In this document: one piece after another, positions 1-8,023 of the stretch
Layout: each line of letters begins with the position of its first letter
How positions within the stretch are numbered: position 1 is the stretch's first letter
Source: Bacteroidales bacterium
GTDB taxonomy: Bacteria > Bacteroidota > Bacteroidia > Bacteroidales > UBA932
Length of the DNA stretch: 64,000 nt
Assembly: GCA_022648685.1 (NCBI GenBank)
Contig: JALCMW010000001.1
Location: 248,001-312,000, forward strand
Direction: 5' to 3'
Position numbers and translations under genes: made by a program
The notes under the pieces: model-generated
Told to the model about the DNA's origin: nothing
Seen by the model: only the letters and a program-made list of their open reading frames with translations
Database searches by the model: none

Positions 1-72
1 TTTTCCCCCGAATCTTGCCTGAAAACTTATTTTTTTTCATGTTACGGCAATACAATGGAACTCACTTCAGGA

Positions 73-251
73 ATTTTGGCAGAAGCCGGCCATGCCCTCA
101 ACAGCTTAAATACTTAATAATTAACACTTTGACCTTCAGCAAGCATGGACAGGTCGGGTATTTTGGAGGGGGCTGGCCATGCTAAAAAAGAGCAAATAAT
201 TGTATATCAGTATATTAACCTAATATAGCCATGGCCGGCTCCGGCATTTTT
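73..251. repeat. Three-copy dispersed GCCGGCCATG-type repeat in a gene-free stretch
   Basis: The first 361 bases hold no convincing gene. They contain three copies of a roughly 24-bp unit of the form ATTTTGG-n5-7-GCYGGCCATG: copies at 73-97 and 160-182 in direct orientation and one at 228-251 inverted. The direct copy at 160 and the inverted copy at 228 could form a long imperfect hairpin in RNA. No transposase is nearby. The unit could be a REP-like element, the decayed ends of a small mobile element, or a regulatory element of a gene left of the window. Confidence 0.5.
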
Positions 252-361
252 CAGTAGGGAAGACAAAATATTCCCGAGAAGAAGGAAATGTCCGGAAGGA
301 TTATAAATTGGATTTTCTCCTTCAGGTTCAGGATCTATGAATCTCAGAGGACAATAAAAAG

Positions 362-393
362 GAAGGCGGACGATAAAGATATCGTCCGCCTTC
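362..393 (-). terminator. Rho-independent terminator of mdh
   Basis: A perfect 13-bp inverted repeat (GAAGGCGGACGAT pairing with its complement, six-base loop) begins about 28 bases past the mdh stop codon. On the minus strand it is followed by CCTTTTTATT, which makes an intrinsic terminator for mdh. Confidence 0.85.
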
Positions 394-420
394 TTATTAT
401 TTTAAACAGTCAGTAAATCC

Positions 421-1416
421 TTACAGATTTGGATTAGCTTTCTTCCACTCCGAAACAGGAGGTATGATGCCTAGACTGATTATTTCATCACGCATTGTGC
501 AAAGATGCTCATACGATTTGTCCAAAGCTGCAAGCTCCTCAGCTGTACCATCCACAGCCTTGAAATGGACACCGCTTTTATCGATTACCGTAGGCATAGC
601 CATCATTACGTTATGATATTTGCCTTCATTGACATAAGTACCTGCAGGCCATGTGAATTCCTCTCCGCCCATAACAGCAGCAATCATTTCGACGGAATTG
701 ACTGCAGGGCTCTGGAATGAAGAACGACCGCGAAGTTTGATTATATTGGAACCTCCCTGGATTACATTCTTTTTGATTTCTTCAAATCTTTCGGCGGAAA
801 GTTTGGTCCCGATCAACTCTGTAAGAGGAGTACCGTCAACCTTGACTTTCGAAGCGAATACAGCCATCTGCTCGCCATGACCGCCGTAAGTATGGCAGCC
901 TGTGACCTTGCATTGCTGTACATTGAATTCTTCTGCAAGAGCTGTCTGGAGACGCGTGGAATCCAAAGCGGCAAGAGTTGTGACCTGTGACGGTTTCAAA
1001 CCGGAATGAAGAAGAACTACGAGACCGGTAAGATCGGCAGGATTGAAAATAACAACTACATGCTTTACATCAGGGCAGTATTTCTTGACATTCTTACCGA
1101 AGTCTTCTGCAATCTGGCAATTGCCTTTGAGAAGATCTTCACGTGTCATCCCTTCCTTACGTGGCGCTCCGCCCGAAGATATGATAAATTTGGCGTCTTT
1201 GAAAGCGACGGCGGGATCCGTCGTATAGGTAACATTCGCACCGTCGAAAGCGCAATGATTGATTTCCGCAGCGACACCTTTAAGACCCGGTTCATAGACA
1301 TCGTACAGACACAAATTAGGAGTTAGCTTAAGCAACAGGGCGGTCTGAGCCATGTTAGAACCGATCATGCCGGCAGCACCGACTATGGTCAATTTCTCAT
1401 CTGACAAAAATTTCAT
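421..1416 (-). CDS. mdh: Malate dehydrogenase
   Basis: Cytoplasmic NAD-dependent malate dehydrogenase that interconverts malate and oxaloacetate. At 331 residues it matches the Bacteroidales form of the lactate/malate dehydrogenase family. Visible landmarks are the N-terminal Rossmann glycine motif (VGAAGMIGSN), the substrate-loop arginines in GGAPRKEGMTRED, the nucleotide-contact segment IFNPADLTG, the substrate arginine in LDSTRLQ, and the catalytic histidine in TYGGHGEQM. The gene stands alone, with its own promoter (box at 1469-1476) and a strong terminator. In fermenting Bacteroidales this enzyme feeds the reductive branch towards fumarate and succinate. The family assignment is secure; the physiological direction is inference. 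Confidence 0.95.
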   Translation of the reverse strand: MKFLSDEKLTIVGAAGMIGSNMAQTALLLKLTPNLCLYDVYEPGLKGVAAEINHCAFDGANVTYTTDPAVAFKDAKFIISSGGAPRKEGMTREDLLKGNCQIAEDFGKNVKKYCPDVKHVVVIFNPADLTGLVVLLHSGLKPSQVTTLAALDSTRLQTALAEEFNVQQCKVTGCHTYGGHGEQMAVFASKVKVDGTPLTELIGTKLSAERFEEIKKNVIQGGSNIIKLRGRSSFQSPAVNSVEMIAAVMGGEEFTWPAGTYVNEGKYHNVMMAMPTVIDKSGVHFKAVDGTAEELAALDKSYEHLCTMRDEIISLGIIPPVSEWKKANPNL

Positions 1417-1468
1417 AATAAAAGCGTATTTTAAAGTTTTTAATAACTTATTGTTTTATTTCCTTTCG

Positions 1469-1476
1469 CAAATATA
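1469..1476 (-). promoter_or_regulatory. TAnnTTTG promoter element of mdh
   Basis: The minus strand reads TATATTTG, a perfect match to the Bacteroidetes primary-sigma -7 element TAnnTTTG, about 53 bases upstream of the mdh ATG. No good TTTG -33 box is evident. Confidence 0.55.
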
Positions 1477-1598
1477 CATAATTATTCTTGAAATAAATTA
1501 AATTGTTGCGATTCAGACTTTATTACGAAAGGATATCGAAATACGACAAAAAAGATATTAATAGAATGCGGATATTTTTTTGAATATCAAAAAATCAT

Positions 1599-1606
1599 TA
1601 TATTTG
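1599..1606 (+). promoter_or_regulatory. TAnnTTTG promoter element upstream of the PPTase gene
   Basis: TATATTTG on the plus strand matches the Bacteroidetes -7 element, with a TTTG at 1579-1582 giving a slightly short 16-bp spacer. Transcription from here would leave a leader of about 200 nt before the phosphopantetheinyl transferase. Confidence 0.5.
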
Positions 1607-1627
1607 CGATTGTAACTAACATTTTAT

Positions 1628-1812
1628 ATGGAGCCTCCCAGTTCTATAACATCTGATTCGAAAGGAAAAGCGGACTCGAGATCCGAGGATCCGCTGTCGG
1701 CAATGTAATAATGAAATCAATCTCCGGGGAAATATTCCTTCGGAGGGATTATTCGTTTATGCATGTATTGTAAAACAGGGAGAACAATTGAAGAAAATAG
1801 AATTTTAATAAT
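1628..1812 (+). other. Structured leader with possible 26-codon ORF
   Basis: The stretch between the promoter and the PPTase gene contains an ATG-initiated frame of 26 codons (1628-1708, stop TAA). It also has two imperfect hairpins: GCGGA...TCCGC around 1670-1695 and CTCCG...CGGAG around 1722-1746. The leader ORF may be chance. The arrangement would fit translation-coupled or structural control of the downstream gene, but no known riboswitch is recognisable. I see nothing else in this gap. Confidence 0.25.
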
Positions 1813-1815
1813 TAT

Positions 1816-2454
1816 ATGGCACTTTATTTAAGGAAAACCCTTGAAAGCAAAGCGGAAATAGGAGTTTGGCAAATCACGGAATCCGAAGAAGAGCTGAAAG
1901 AACAAAGCTCAACTCCTTCTGACGAAATGGAAGAAATATTGCTTATCGGAAGCGAATCTTTAAGGAAACAAAGACTCGCGGTAAGGGCATTGTTGAATCT
2001 TATGTTTGACGAAAAAGTATATCTAAGCCACCACGACAACGGCAAGCCGTATCTTGAAAACAGTGCTATCAATATAAGCATAACACACACTGAAAAATAT
2101 GTCGCCGTTATCCTGCATGATACGGAAGATGTTGGAATCGACATCGAATCCGTCGACAGGGATTTCAAGGCTGTAGAACAAAAGGCTCTTTCCAAAGACG
2201 AGATCGAAGATCTCGATGACGACAACAAAAAGAATGAACAGCTTGCGATATACTGGTGTGCAAAAGAAGCGATATTCAAAAGATTATCACAATATAACGT
2301 AAACTTCGCCGAACAAATCGAAGTGGAAAAGTTCCGGCCTCGCGGAGAAGGGGAGCTGGAGGCCACATTCATAGAGAAAGACGGCTATGAAGAAGAATTC
2401 GAATTGGAATATATGACTTTCGACAGGCACGTCCTTGTATGGGTAGTCGGCTGA
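1816..2454 (+). CDS. 4'-phosphopantetheinyl transferase superfamily protein
   Basis: Predicted to transfer 4'-phosphopantetheine from CoA to a serine of a carrier protein. The 212-residue length is typical of the Sfp-like branch in Bacteroidales. The signature is visible: GIDIE at residues 107-111, with D109 and E111 as Mg2+ ligands, and WCAKEA at 147-152, with E151 as the third metal ligand and K150 conserved. The N-terminal part contains HDNGKPYL, the substrate-binding segment seen in this family. The gene is monocistronic. The target carrier (fatty-acid ACP or a secondary carrier) cannot be told from context. The protein is unusually acidic in residues 17-40 and 118-145. Confidence 0.88.
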   Translation: MALYLRKTLESKAEIGVWQITESEEELKEQSSTPSDEMEEILLIGSESLRKQRLAVRALLNLMFDEKVYLSHHDNGKPYLENSAINISITHTEKYVAVILHDTEDVGIDIESVDRDFKAVEQKALSKDEIEDLDDDNKKNEQLAIYWCAKEAIFKRLSQYNVNFAEQIEVEKFRPRGEGELEATFIEKDGYEEEFELEYMTFDRHVLVWVVG

Positions 2455-2469
2455 TCTTCCGGGAAGTCC

Positions 2470-2612
2470 TTAACTTGGATCGGATAGACGATCGGATGGC
2501 CGGTTAAATAACCGTTTGGATGACAGATCTGATGACAGCTTGGATTGGCTGACTAGATAGCAGATCGGATATGCCTGACCGAATATGGCTGACCGAGCGG
2601 ATAGCACTGCAA
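2470..2612. repeat. Degenerate short tandem-like repeats between convergent genes
   Basis: The gap between the PPTase gene and the envC-like gene is filled with imperfect units of about 11-14 bases related to GATCGGAT-n-TGACAGAT and GGCTGACC. Examples are GATCGGATAGACGATCGGAT near 2477 and GCTGACCGAATATGGCTGACCGAGCGGAT near the right end. No start codon or gene model fits. It reads as a decayed tandem array. Confidence 0.5.
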
Positions 2613-2634
2613 AATCAAAATCACACAATAAATA

Positions 2635-3903
2635 TTACATAGGTCTCAGCCAAAGTTCCGGATTCTGAGGCGATCTGCCAGACCATATCTGGAAATGGAG
2701 CTGGGTTTCGCCGTTGATTGTATCCACGACGCCTATGGATTGTCCCGTACGTACCGAATCCCCGGCTTTGACACTCACACTCTTCAGTTTGCAATAGAAT
2801 GAGAAATAATTGCCGTGCTGTACCAATACACATTTATTATATCCCGGAATAACAACGATCTGGCTTACGACCCCGTTAAATACTGATTTAATTTCAGTTC
2901 CCTTGTCCAAAGCTATCGTAACTCCATTGTTGAAAGGAAGCAGGACTCTTGTAAACACCTGATGATAATGCTGTCCGAAATGATCCACGACGGGACCTTC
3001 GGCAGGCCATGGAAGTTTGCCTTTATTGGCGGCGAACTCCCCGGCCAATTTGTAATCGATAGTTGCCTTATGTTTCGAGCTGCTTTTGGAAGTGCCGGAC
3101 TTGCTGCTTGATGAGGCAGCCTTTTCTTCCATCGCTTTCTTGATGATTCTTTCTATCTCACGATTGAGAGCTTCGACCTGGCGTCTCTTGGCAGTAAGAT
3201 CCCTTTGGAATTTAGACCTGTTGCGTTTAAGTTGATTTATTGTTCTTTGCGATTCCTGTTGTTCCTTTTGGAGGGAGTTGATTTCAGTTACCCGCACGGC
3301 ACGTATTTCCTGGGATTTTTTTTTCAGATATTCGAGTTTTGCCGTTTCCTTCTCAAGTTCGGATTCGGTCTGTTTTATCTTCAAAGCCTGTTCATTCATC
3401 TTCTTAGAAAAATCCCGCAGATAGCTGATCCTTCTGAAAGCCTGTCCCAGATTTTCACTGGAAAGCATATACATATACCAGACTCTGGCATCTCTGTTTT
3501 TGTATGCACTGCGTACGAGTTTCGAATAATAAAACGAAAGAGTATCGAGACGCCTACCGAGCAAATTCACCTGGGACTGTTTCACCTTTATGGAAGACTC
3601 ATACGAAGCAATCTGTTTGTCGCTTTCAGCAATAAGCTCCTTTCTGTCCGATATCTTCTTTCCTAACAAAGAAAGATTTGAAAGAGCGCTGCTGCTTTTT
3701 ACCGAATTCTCTTTGATCTGCCTGTCCAGAATTTCGATTTCCTTTTCAAGACGGGCTTTTCTACTCTCCTGTGTCTTCGTATTCTGTGCGCTTGACAAAG
3801 GAGCGTAAAGAATATGCAGAAGAATCACAGCCAGAATGATGGCTGCATTACGTACGGACAGAATCGCCGGTATTTTCCATTTTATATTCATTCCGGAACT
3901 CAT
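2635..3903 (-). CDS. EnvC-like murein hydrolase activator, degenerate LytM/M23 domain
   Basis: An N-terminal membrane anchor or signal segment (residues 16-40) is followed by a long coiled coil (about 45-265), a Ser/Lys-rich linker and a C-terminal LytM (peptidase M23) domain (about 300-420). The zinc site is degenerate. The usual HxxxD position reads NNGVTIAL, the usual HxH position reads QLHFQ, and the YxHL-type histidine is replaced in FYCKL. This is the EnvC pattern: a non-catalytic LytM domain that activates amidases during cell division rather than cutting peptidoglycan. Its start overlaps the TPR gene stop by four bases (ATGA), so the two are translationally coupled. An alternative start five codons in (3891) is possible. 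Inactivity is inferred from missing ligands. Confidence 0.85.
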   Translation of the reverse strand: MSSGMNIKWKIPAILSVRNAAIILAVILLHILYAPLSSAQNTKTQESRKARLEKEIEILDRQIKENSVKSSSALSNLSLLGKKISDRKELIAESDKQIASYESSIKVKQSQVNLLGRRLDTLSFYYSKLVRSAYKNRDARVWYMYMLSSENLGQAFRRISYLRDFSKKMNEQALKIKQTESELEKETAKLEYLKKKSQEIRAVRVTEINSLQKEQQESQRTINQLKRNRSKFQRDLTAKRRQVEALNREIERIIKKAMEEKAASSSSKSGTSKSSSKHKATIDYKLAGEFAANKGKLPWPAEGPVVDHFGQHYHQVFTRVLLPFNNGVTIALDKGTEIKSVFNGVVSQIVVIPGYNKCVLVQHGNYFSFYCKLKSVSVKAGDSVRTGQSIGVVDTINGETQLHFQIWSGRSPQNPELWLRPM

Positions 3904-5615
3904 TTGCCCTTTATCGCATCCAATTTTTCTTTTATCTTTTTTTCAAGACCGGGGATCTCCCCTTTGTTTTTTTGTTTCGCATAATCCCAATATACACTGG
4001 CAAGGTCATATTCCTTGAGAGCATAAAGGACTTCCGCATAATGATCAAGAACTGTTACACTTTCCTTGCCGCCGTAAAGCATTGCATGCTTAAAAAAAGC
4101 CTTGGCCTCCAGATCCAGCCCCTGCAGATGCAGTATCCACCCGAAAGTATCCAGATAAGTGGCATTGTCAGGTTCTTTTTCTATCGTCCTCTTGCTCATG
4201 GAATATGCCTTTTTGAGCTTTTTATTTTCAACACTCAGATAATAGGCATAATTGTTAAGGACGGGCAAATAATCGGGATTGATCTTAAGAGCTTTTTCAT
4301 AAGCTTGATAAGCTTTCTTCGAGTCCCCCATCTCATGATACATATCCCCCATGGAAGAATATGCAGGAAGTGTCCTCGAGGTATCGTCTTGGGCTATCGA
4401 GATTATTTTCTCGCAAGACAAAATGACATTCTTATATTCCTTCAGATTATAATAGGCCATGTTTTTCATTTCCAGGAAACCGGTTTCTTCAGGGAACCGT
4501 TCCAATGCTTTGTCACTCTCGCTTATCACAGCCTTCCAATCTTTGGTATAAGCCAGAAACTGGATATAAGTTGCAGTAGCGGACACACTGCCCGGATCCA
4601 GTTCGACATTTTTGCGCAAATACGTTTTCGCTTTGTCATTGCGTCCTGTGGAATAAAAATAAAGGCCGGCAGTCTGGAGCACGGTGGTATCGCCGGGATA
4701 TATTCCTATACATTCATTGACAAGGGAATCGACCCGTGGAAGGAAAGTCTGCAGGAATCTCGGATCTCCCTGACGGAAGAGTGCGGAGATATAACGGCAT
4801 TTCACTTGCGAAGGAATATTATCTTCCTGCACAACAGAATGCATCACGGAGAAATAATTGTCATAATCACGTCTTATTCTGAATACTTCCGCCTTGCCGA
4901 AAAGAGCCGGGGCATATCCCTTGTAAAGAGACAATGCTTCATTATAATATGCCATTGCCGAAGAGTCTTTGTATTCGGACATTTCATGATCTCCAAGCAA
5001 AGACAAAATCGTCGGAGACGAATTATCTTTGTTGTAATCAAGCAAAGCTTTAAAAGCCTCTTCCGGCTTATTCCGGGAATTAAGGATGCCATATCTTGTG
5101 GATGTCACCTCCTCACTCTTGCCGAACACCGTTTCTATGCTGTCGAGAGTGGACAGGGCCTTGTCATATTGCTTCTGCTTAATATATATATTGACAAGAT
5201 TATAATAAAGATCGCTCTTGCCTGGGAAATCGGCCAACAATTTTACAAACATATCTTCGGCAAGGTCTTCATTGCCGGTCATGGAATATAACACAGCCAG
5301 CTTGTCACGATACCAATAATTACCCGGATCAATTGAAACGGCTTTTTTGAATTCGGATACCGCAGCCTTGTAATCGGAAAGATGCAGATCGCAAAGACCC
5401 ATATAATAATATGCGGCATCTTCGGAAGGTTTCACAGTAACGACTTTATTCAGAAGGGACTTTGCTTGCACATATTGGCCATTACCATACATCGTAACGG
5501 CGTCTACTATTGACCAGCTCACACCCAGGCTTGGCCTGCCCTGAGCAGCAGATAAACGGGGAAATAAGACAAGTGCAACAACTGTAAATAATATATATGA
5601 TTTTTTTATTGTCAT
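3900..5615 (-). CDS. Tetratricopeptide-repeat protein, exported
   Basis: This 571-residue protein consists of a signal peptide (MTIKKSYILFTVVALVLF..., cleavage near SAAQG) and a long array of tetratricopeptide repeats. Repeat signatures such as AAYYYMGLCDLHLSDYKAA and SSMGDMYHEMGDSKKAYQAYEKAL are clear. The open frame extends 17 codons further upstream, but only the internal ATG at 5615 puts the signal peptide at the N terminus. TPR proteins are protein-interaction scaffolds. Coupling to the EnvC-like gene suggests a periplasmic or envelope-assembly role, a common pairing in Bacteroidota. It is transcribed divergently from the sigma-factor gene. Confidence 0.85.
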   Translation of the reverse strand: MTIKKSYILFTVVALVLFPRLSAAQGRPSLGVSWSIVDAVTMYGNGQYVQAKSLLNKVVTVKPSEDAAYYYMGLCDLHLSDYKAAVSEFKKAVSIDPGNYWYRDKLAVLYSMTGNEDLAEDMFVKLLADFPGKSDLYYNLVNIYIKQKQYDKALSTLDSIETVFGKSEEVTSTRYGILNSRNKPEEAFKALLDYNKDNSSPTILSLLGDHEMSEYKDSSAMAYYNEALSLYKGYAPALFGKAEVFRIRRDYDNYFSVMHSVVQEDNIPSQVKCRYISALFRQGDPRFLQTFLPRVDSLVNECIGIYPGDTTVLQTAGLYFYSTGRNDKAKTYLRKNVELDPGSVSATATYIQFLAYTKDWKAVISESDKALERFPEETGFLEMKNMAYYNLKEYKNVILSCEKIISIAQDDTSRTLPAYSSMGDMYHEMGDSKKAYQAYEKALKINPDYLPVLNNYAYYLSVENKKLKKAYSMSKRTIEKEPDNATYLDTFGWILHLQGLDLEAKAFFKHAMLYGGKESVTVLDHYAEVLYALKEYDLASVYWDYAKQKNKGEIPGLEKKIKEKLDAIKGK

Positions 5616-5646
5616 GTCCAGCTTGATTTCGATTAGATACAATATA

Positions 5647-5654
5647 CAAAAATA
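5647..5654 (-). promoter_or_regulatory. TAnnTTTG promoter element of the TPR-envC operon
   Basis: The minus strand reads TATTTTTG, matching the -7 consensus, 32 bases upstream of the proposed TPR start. It lies in the divergent spacer shared with the sigma-factor gene. It also supports the shorter start, because the longer frame would begin upstream of this promoter. Confidence 0.5.
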
Positions 5655-5710
5655 GTACAAATTCATCTTTTTTAACGAAATTTGTAATTATTTGATAATT
5701 ACCTAAAGAT

Positions 5711-6328
5711 ATGCAACGTCCTTTGGCAAAAAAGCATCCTAATAATCAGGTACCGGACACGGACCCGAATAAAGGGAACGCCTGTACCGCCACGGGAAAG
5801 GAGTTGCTGGATTTATGTATAAAAGGCGAACGACCGGCGCAAAGAACATTGTATAACACATTGGCGCCCAAGATGTTCCCCGTATGTATACGATACATGG
5901 GAAATCGGGAGCTGGCCGAAGACATACTGCAGGAAGGTTTTGTGGTTTTATTCACCAAACTCGGAAGTTATTCCGCCAGCGGATCATTCGAGGGTTGGGC
6001 AAGAAAGATTTTCATCAACACGGCTCTTATGAGCCTGAGAAAAAAAGATGTGATGAAAATGAGTGACGATATAGATTCGGCGGTAAATGTAAGGAGCGAA
6101 ACGTCGACACCTGTCGAGAATATCGGATATAAAGAATTATTGAAGCTTATCTCCGGACTTCCCCCCGGATACCGGATAATATTCAATATGTATACGATAG
6201 AAGGATATACCCATAAAGAGATCGCGGATTCTTTGGGGATATCGGAAAACACCTCGAGATCGCAACTGCACAGGGCACGAATAATGCTGCAGGAAAAAAT
6301 TAAGGAATTGTCCGATGTTAAAAGATGA
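5711..6328 (+). CDS. ECF-family RNA polymerase sigma factor
   Basis: At 205 residues this fits a group IV (ECF) sigma factor. Region 2 lies at roughly residues 35-105, with the core-binding segment AEDILQEGFVVLFTKLG and the -10 recognition segment SFEGWARKIFINTAL. Region 4 lies at about 138-200 and carries a helix-turn-helix (THKEIADSLGISENTSRSQLHRAR). The 30-residue N-terminal extension is polar and low in structure. The stop overlaps the next gene by 14 bases, so sigma factor and membrane partner are co-translated, as expected for a sigma/anti-sigma pair. The target regulon cannot be read from the window. Confidence 0.92.
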   Translation: MQRPLAKKHPNNQVPDTDPNKGNACTATGKELLDLCIKGERPAQRTLYNTLAPKMFPVCIRYMGNRELAEDILQEGFVVLFTKLGSYSASGSFEGWARKIFINTALMSLRKKDVMKMSDDIDSAVNVRSETSTPVENIGYKELLKLISGLPPGYRIIFNMYTIEGYTHKEIADSLGISENTSRSQLHRARIMLQEKIKELSDVKR

Positions 6329-7595
6329 TAATAGGGAATTCGACAAACGGATAAAGTCGATTATGGAAAATGCACGGGAGGAAGTTCCCGACCGTGTATG
6401 GAATGCCGTATCGTACCGTTTAGACAATATGCAGCCGAACAGGAAACACTCTTTCCGGTGGAAAAGACTCGTATCGGCAGTTTCTCTGGCAGCGGCGATA
6501 ACAGCGGGAATTGTAGCAAGCATCCAACTTACGGATCATAAAGATATCGGGCAACGTAATAATGGACTGATTTCAGTAATTGCGGATACTTCCGCCGGAA
6601 AAGATTCCGAAGTCAATGGAAATCTCATTGCAGCCGTAACCGGAACAACGGAAAAAGACAAGAAAATACAGGCAATAAAGGAAGAGATTGTAATAAATAG
6701 CGACAAGCCAGACAAATCGGAAGCTGAAGGCGGATCCGAGGTCAAGACTGGCGGCGGGACCGGAAACAAGATAGCGGAAGAACATAACGGGACAAGCATA
6801 AAGTCGACTCCGTCTGTAAAGTCAAAGAGCCGGCAAGCGAAAGAAGATGAACGCGATAACGAAAATGAAAGTGAAGAATATCTTCAAGATCCGTTCACCG
6901 AAACGGAATATCAGGAAGATGAAGACAAACAATCTTCAGGAATTTCCGGAATCACATTCGTTGTAAACGGACAGCTTGAGAGCAACGGTTCACCTAACAG
7001 CAATTCGAGAACAGGCCCGCTTAGAACAGGAACCCAGACAGCACCGACAAAAACGACTATAAAAGAATTAAGCGAATCCACATACGGAGTGCCGCTTTCA
7101 TTCGGATTGGGTGTACGGATCAAATATAAGAAGAGGTGGGCTCTTAACACAGGGATAGAATATTCTTTCCTGAGCAGGGCTTTCACGGGGACTTACACCA
7201 AAGTAGACAGCCGCGGAATAATAATCCGCACTATAACAGCCGACATAAGCAACAGGCAGCATTTTATCGGAATACCGTTGAACATATCATATAATATTGT
7301 AAACGGCAAGGCCGTATGCATGTATGCTTTCGGAGGCGGTACCGCTGAGAAATGTTTCCTGGACAATTACAGGATAAAAAGCCAACCGGAAAAAATAAAC
7401 TTCAGACAATCTGTTGATGGAGTGCAGCTGTCGGCCGCCTGCGGAATAGGCGTCCAATTCAAACTGGATAACGGCCTGAATCTTTACATAGATCCCAGTC
7501 TAAGGTATTATTTCGATTGCGATCAGCCTAAAAGCATACGCACACAACAACCGTTAATGATTAATTTCGAAGCAGGATTACGAATAGACTTATAA
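6315..7595 (+). CDS. Predicted membrane anti-sigma-like protein with C-terminal outer-membrane beta-barrel domain
   Basis: The first 55 residues are polar and anti-sigma-like in position. A single membrane segment follows (about 57-75, VSAVSLAAAITAGIVASIQL), then a long, low-complexity, Ser/Glu/Lys-rich linker (about 85-225). The C-terminal part (about 255-426) looks like a PorT/OmpW-type beta-barrel, with alternating strands and a final aromatic-rich strand ending in RIDL. Overlap with the ECF sigma gene supports a regulatory partnership. The topology is odd: one protein appears to carry both an inner-membrane helix and an outer-membrane barrel, joined by a linker that could cross the periplasm. 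Related sigma-linked proteins are known in Bacteroidota, but the function is unproven. Confidence 0.7.
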   Translation: MLKDDNREFDKRIKSIMENAREEVPDRVWNAVSYRLDNMQPNRKHSFRWKRLVSAVSLAAAITAGIVASIQLTDHKDIGQRNNGLISVIADTSAGKDSEVNGNLIAAVTGTTEKDKKIQAIKEEIVINSDKPDKSEAEGGSEVKTGGGTGNKIAEEHNGTSIKSTPSVKSKSRQAKEDERDNENESEEYLQDPFTETEYQEDEDKQSSGISGITFVVNGQLESNGSPNSNSRTGPLRTGTQTAPTKTTIKELSESTYGVPLSFGLGVRIKYKKRWALNTGIEYSFLSRAFTGTYTKVDSRGIIIRTITADISNRQHFIGIPLNISYNIVNGKAVCMYAFGGGTAEKCFLDNYRIKSQPEKINFRQSVDGVQLSAACGIGVQFKLDNGLNLYIDPSLRYYFDCDQPKSIRTQQPLMINFEAGLRIDL

Positions 7596-7597
7596 AT

Positions 7598-8023
7598 ATG
7601 GAACATACAATTACAATAATCAATCCGGAAGATCTGGACAGAGCTGCCGGGGAATTCATAAAAGAAATCGGGGATCATAAGATAATAGCCTTCTACGCTC
7701 CTATGGGAGCCGGAAAAACGACATTTACAACAGCTGTATGCAGAAGGCTGGGAGTAAGGAAGGATGCCGTAAGCTCTCCTACCTTCGCCATTATTAACGA
7801 ATACAAGACAAATAACGGAGAATCCATCTATCATTTTGATTTCTACCGGATAAACAAGATATCAGAAGCTTTGGACATCGGATTCTATGACTACATAGAC
7901 AGCGGAAGTCTATGCATAATGGAATGGCCGGAAAATATAGAAGGAATTCTTCCCGGAGAAACCTTGAAAGTAAAAATAAAGGTCAATCCGGACGAATCCA
8001 GGACTATTTCATGGACAGACTGA
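7598..8023 (+). CDS. tsaE: tRNA threonylcarbamoyladenosine biosynthesis ATPase TsaE
   Basis: A small P-loop ATPase of 141 residues, the usual TsaE (YjeE) length. It acts with TsaB and TsaD to make N6-threonylcarbamoyladenosine at position 37 of ANN-decoding tRNAs. The Walker A motif APMGAGKTTFT is at about residues 33-43. The family segment SSPTFAIINEY, the Walker-B-like YHFDFYRI, and the closing CIMEWPENI are all present. It starts two bases after the preceding barrel protein, so it shares that transcript. Its last 15 bases overlap the convergent lipoprotein gene. Confidence 0.93.
   Translation: MEHTITIINPEDLDRAAGEFIKEIGDHKIIAFYAPMGAGKTTFTTAVCRRLGVRKDAVSSPTFAIINEYKTNNGESIYHFDFYRINKISEALDIGFYDYIDSGSLCIMEWPENIEGILPGETLKVKIKVNPDESRTISWTD

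Noticed and set aside
190..354. Open frame of about 50 codons on the minus strand downstream of mdh
   Set aside because: No start codon, begins inside the mdh terminator, and runs through the repeat unit; no similarity to any family I know.
3972..5291. Long open frame on the plus strand opposite the TPR gene
   Set aside because: It mirrors the TPR coding frame, has no domain, and its composition (Ile/Arg/Phe-rich, no repeats) is that of an antisense shadow.
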